Shown here: one piece after another, positions 6,463 to 8,829 of the stretch
How the letters are laid out: each line of letters begins with the position of its first letter
Numbering within the stretch: position 1 is the first letter of the stretch
Assembly: GCA_016208525.1 (NCBI GenBank)
Contig: JACQYJ010000026.1
Coordinates: forward strand, 1-8,829
Origin: Deltaproteobacteria bacterium
GTDB taxonomy: Bacteria; Desulfobacterota; JAENJC01
DNA: 8,829 nucleotides
Direction: 5' to 3'
Translations under genes and position numbers: made by a program
The notes under the pieces: model-generated
The model's input: the letters and a program-made list of their open reading frames with translations, nothing else
Database searches by the model: none
What the model was told of the DNA's origin: nothing

Positions 6463-6502
6463 CGCTTAGAAGCGCCTTCTTTTGGTGCGCCTTTGCGTGA
6501 TA
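6463..6502. repeat. Degraded CTTTGCG repeat fragment
   Basis: GCGCCTTTGCGTGATA (about 6487-6502) resembles the right arm of the palindromes at 8118-8463. It is preceded by a small perfect inverted repeat CGCTTAGAAGCG (6463-6474). It lies directly beyond the 3' end of the broken ATPase gene. Confidence 0.4.
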
Positions 6503-6509
6503 CAAAGGC

Positions 6510-7281
6510 TTACACAAGCGAAACAAGAAATCTGTCCAGACTTATAATCCTTACAGTATCCTTTCTAATATCAACATCCTTTTCAGAAACAACCTGATAG
6601 GGAATTAATAGAAAGCAGGGAACCGACCTTGTCGGGAAGAATATCCACAAGAATCTGCATAAGCGACAAATCCCTGATGTTCTCCAAATCTCTTATATCC
6701 TCCCTGACGAGCCTCTCAATCCTCTGGTTGTGCCATCTCCTCAGCTCTCTTTCACTCTGCTTAAGCAGCGGCTCAGGGAAACCGCCGAACTTGGATATAG
6801 CTTCTAATCCCTCACTTACCTCTTTCTCCGATCCCAGAAAAATAATATCTTCAGACGGGACTATCTCATTCTTCCTTTCAAGAAATTCAGCAAGAGTAAA
6901 TGGGTGAAGACGATAGTAATAATAACGTCCCATCAGAGAATCTCCACCCCTTCTATATATATCAAGTCGTGCGCTGCCAGTCACAAGGATATTAAAATCG
7001 CTTTTATGTTTATCAAACTGCCCTTTCAGGTAGTTCTTCCAGTCCTTGTACTTATGGATCTCGTCAAATAAGACAATCTCGGCATCCCCCTTAAACCGCG
7101 ACTGTAGAATATTCTTCCTGTCATCCCTGTAATCCCAGTTCAGATAATCATATGACTTGAAATAGCTTTCGGCAATATCCTTAGCCAGACATGTCTTCCC
7201 AACCTGCCGGGCTCCCCCGATAAAAACCATCTTTTCATGCAGATCCTTCAGAATATGCGAGGTAAGATATCTTTTTTTCAC
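6510..7281 (-). pseudogene. DUF4143-type AAA ATPase with internal deletion and frameshift
   Basis: Family members are usually about 370-400 aa, with an N-terminal AAA ATPase and a C-terminal DUF4143 domain; their role is poorly known. Here the N-terminal frame (GTG 7281) has Walker A GGARQVGKT (22-30), Walker B IVLFDEIH (69-76), sensor TGSARLD (101-107), HPFTLAEFL (126-134) and GGFPEPLL (166-173). At VGSLLSINSL it runs into five junk residues and TGA (6585-6583). In another frame, from about 6608, the sequence continues with PYQVVSEKDVDIRKD and RIISLDRFLVSLV to TAA 6512-6510, a typical family C-terminus. Roughly 100-140 residues are missing. Sampled lines are 33-38% GC, lower than neighbours, so it is probably foreign to the polysaccharide operon. 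No clear Shine-Dalgarno is seen. Confidence 0.85.
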
Positions 7282-7431
7282 AAAGAGAGTTTACTATTTA
7301 ATTCGACATTAGTAAAATATTATGGCAAAGTATTTTGACTATAGGAAAAAACATAGATTAGTGTCAAACTCAAAAACCATAACCTAAACCGACATGACAT
7401 TATTTGTCGCCCCCGATTTATGAAAACCCAT

Positions 7432-7512
7432 CCCCACCCTGACCCTCCCCTTGAAGGGGAGGGAACAAAAAGTTTCCTCTCCCTCAGGGAGCGGATTAAG
7501 GTGAGGGTGGGG
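7432..7512. repeat. GC-rich multi-arm palindromic repeat (CCCCACCCTGACC type)
   Basis: The outer arms CCCCACCCTGACC (7432-7444) and GGTGAGGGTGGGG (7500-7512) pair with one mismatch. Inside are CCCTCCCCTTGAAGGGGAGGG (7443-7463), a 10-bp perfect stem, and CTCCCTCAGGGAG (7479-7491). Together they form a cruciform-like element of a well-known dispersed type. It lies between the sugar transferase 3' end and the ATPase 5' end. As RNA it could act as a strong structured barrier between the two genes. Confidence 0.8.
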
Positions 7513-7545
7513 TAAGTATTTTCTCGGTAAAACTTAAAACTGCCT

Positions 7546-8105
7546 CTAATGCGTTACCCCTTCCCGCCTGACGACCTTGAGGGCAGTCAATAAAATGATT
7601 TTTAGATCAAAAAGGAAGGAACGATGCCTCAGATAGTATTCATCAAATTCTACCTTAACTGGAATTGGAAGCTCATCCCGACCGTTGATCTGCGCCCATC
7701 CGGTAAGACCGGGCATAAGGACGTGCATACCTTTTTGGGTTCTCAATTCAATGAGGTCATCCTGATTAAACAGTGCAGGACGAGGTCCAACAAAACTCAT
7801 ATCTCCATTTAATATGCTGATAAGCTGGGGCAGTTATCCAGGCTCGATTTGCGCAGGAACTTTCCAATCGGCGTCAGGTATTGGTCAGGGTTTGATAGAC
7901 GATGAGTAGCAACCGGAGGGGTGTCAACCAGCATAGTGCGGAACTTGGGCATCTTGAAGATAGAATTGTCTTTTCCAATCCTGTCAGACCAGTACAAAAC
8001 AGGCCCCTTGGAGGTCAGCTTCACCAATAATGCAAGAAATAGCATCGGAACGCTGGATATGATAAGTAGAAACAGAGACAATGTAAAATCAAACAATCTT
8101 GTCAT
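7546..8105 (-). pseudogene. Undecaprenyl-phosphate sugar phosphotransferase (PglC/WcaJ C-terminal type), frameshifted
   Basis: Small monotopic phosphoglycosyl transferase that loads the first sugar phosphate onto undecaprenyl phosphate. The first frame (ATG 8105, or GTG 8111) has the basic-hydrophobic re-entrant segment TRLFDFTLSLFLL, KLTSKGPVLY, IGKDNSIFKMPKFRTM and GKFLRKSSLD. It is then lost at about 7833-7836. The other frame continues at once as ELPQLISILNGDMSFVGPRP, then PGLTGWAQINGRDELP and EFDEYYLRHRS to the stop at 7546. The sequence reads GATAACTG where GATGAACTG is expected, a one-base loss in the codons of the conserved Asp-Glu catalytic pair. Repaired, the protein would be about 185 aa, full length for the short form. 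No good ribosome site is seen: the repeat array begins only about 13 bases upstream of the ATG. Confidence 0.9.
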
Positions 8106-8117
8106 AATCACAATAAC

Positions 8118-8463
8118 CGACTTCTCGCCAAGACGCTAAGACGCCAAGGTCTTAACCCGCCCAAAAGGCTTTTATCTTTTGCCCTCTTTGCGGCTCTGCG
8201 GCTTTGCGTGAGACAAGGCATTTAAAGGCTTTTCTCTCGCCCGTTCGCTTCGCTCTCTCAAGTCGCCAAGACGCCAAGGGTTTAACCCAAAAAAAAAAGG
8301 CTTTTATGTTTTTACCTCTCTTTGCGCCTTTGCGACTTTGCGTGAGAAAAATCTTTGCCTCTCGCCCGTTCGCCTGCGCTCACTCAAGACGCCAAGGTCT
8401 TAACCCACCCAAAAGGCTTTTATCTTTTGCCCTCTTTGCGGCTCTGCGGCTTTGCGTGAGACA
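8118..8463. repeat. Three-unit tandem array of CGCCAAGACG / CTTTGCG palindromes
   Basis: Three units, starting about 8138, 8268 and 8386 (spacing 130 and 118). Each has a left arm of GACGCCAAGG type and a right arm of CTTTGCGGCTTTGCGTGAG type that can fold into a hairpin. Units one and three are nearly identical: 8138-8215 and 8386-8463 agree at 77 of 78 positions, differing at 8159/8407. The middle unit is diverged and has a run of ten A. The units are joined by a CTCTCGCCCGTTCGC linker present twice (about 8234 and 8360). It fills the gap between the PIN gene and the sugar transferase, starting within 6 bases of the PIN stop codon. No coding evidence. Confidence 0.85.
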
Positions 8464-8468
8464 CAGCC

Positions 8469-8829
8469 CTACTTATGCTCAGGTACTAGACGGAATGCCT
8501 TAATATGTTTCGGGGAATAAATCCTGAAATCTTTATGATCGAGTGTAAAGATTGTTTTGATATTTTCCACCTCGGCTAAGACGATTATAGATGCATCTGT
8601 AAAGTCAATTGGCAAATCCTTGTATTGCTTCATCAACTGCCGTATTCGCGGCATCTCCTGCGAATCACCACCCCGGACAATAATCCATGCCGATTCAATA
8701 AACTCTAAACAGAGGTCTTGTGCAACAGGAGAAAAATTCAAGAGATACATGGTCTCCGTCAGCACAGGCCAATTTGTAATCAGTGGCTCTTTGATTAGCT
8801 TTAATGATTTCTTACAAAGATTATGATAT
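8469..8829 (-). CDS. PIN-domain protein, VapC-like (N-terminus beyond window edge)
   Basis: The frame stays open to the right edge, so the GTG at 8765 is internal. At least 119 residues are in the window, beginning with an HNLCKKSLKLIKEPLITNWP region. Visible PIN features are the conserved acidic residue in PVLTETMYLL, an Asp pair in PIDFTDASI, and TLDHKDF near the C-terminus, followed by the usual short tail. The first catalytic aspartate would lie outside the window. Many such proteins are VapC toxin ribonucleases cutting RNA in a Mg-dependent way. The antitoxin gene would be expected upstream, beyond the edge, so toxin status is inferred. The tandem repeat array follows its stop codon. It is unlikely to belong functionally to the polysaccharide cluster. 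Confidence 0.8.
   Translation of the reverse strand, partial: YHNLCKKSLKLIKEPLITNWPVLTETMYLLNFSPVAQDLCLEFIESAWIIVRGGDSQEMPRIRQLMKQYKDLPIDFTDASIIVLAEVENIKTIFTLDHKDFRIYSPKHIKAFRLVPEHK

Noticed and set aside
7826..7845. Programmed ribosomal frameshift in the sugar transferase
   Set aside because: No slippery heptamer is present and a one-base deletion from GATGAACTG explains the break. Transferases of this family are not known to be made by frameshifting.
8118..8463. Possible CRISPR array
   Set aside because: Units are about 118-130 bases, internally palindromic and unequal, with no short constant repeats separated by unique spacers.
8204..8503. Plus-strand frame across the tandem repeats
   Set aside because: It is a translation of the palindromic repeat (LRLCV-type strings), a familiar spurious protein, and has no independent coding support.

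Overview
This window is a decaying surface-polysaccharide (capsule, O-antigen or EPS) gene cluster. Every recognisable gene is on the minus strand, so transcription runs from right to left. Dispersed palindromic intergenic repeats separate the genes. Moderate GC (about 45% in sampled coding lines), the gene families and the repeat types suggest a Gram-negative environmental anaerobe, perhaps Nitrospirota or a deltaproteobacterial group. That placement is impression, not demonstration.

Layout from right to left (5' to 3' for the genes): a PIN-domain (VapC-like) gene running off the right edge (8469-8829); a three-unit tandem palindromic repeat array (8118-8463); a small PglC/WcaJ-type sugar-phosphate transferase broken by a one-base deletion in its catalytic Asp-Glu codons (7546-8105); a GC-rich multi-arm palindrome (7432-7512); a DUF4143-type AAA ATPase gene with an internal deletion (6510-7281); an intact membrane-bound FlaA1/WbpM/CapD-type nucleotide-sugar dehydratase (4441-6363); a repeat-filled gap with a candidate promoter; an intact NusG/RfaH/UpxY-like antiterminator (3535-4083); GDP-L-fucose synthase fcl with an internal frame-breaking deletion (2578-3361); a 400-bp nest of inverted repeats; GDP-mannose 4,6-dehydratase gmd with an in-frame deletion of about 69 residues (1270-2175); a wrecked cysC copy (1051-1254); an intact, clearly GC-richer cysC (387-1010); and a repeat-rich left flank (1-386).

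How the parts would have worked together: Gmd and Fcl convert GDP-mannose to GDP-L-fucose. The FlaA1-like enzyme makes a modified UDP-HexNAc. The sugar transferase would load the first sugar phosphate onto undecaprenyl phosphate. The NusG-like protein would help polymerase through the long operon. CysC makes PAPS, a possible sulfate donor, although no sulfotransferase is visible here.

The main observation is that four separate genes (cysC copy, gmd, fcl, DUF4143 ATPase) keep both recognisable ends but have lost a block from the middle, and a fifth has a one-base frameshift. Either the cluster has eroded through short-homology deletions, or the assembly has collapsed repeatedly. The sequence alone cannot separate these.
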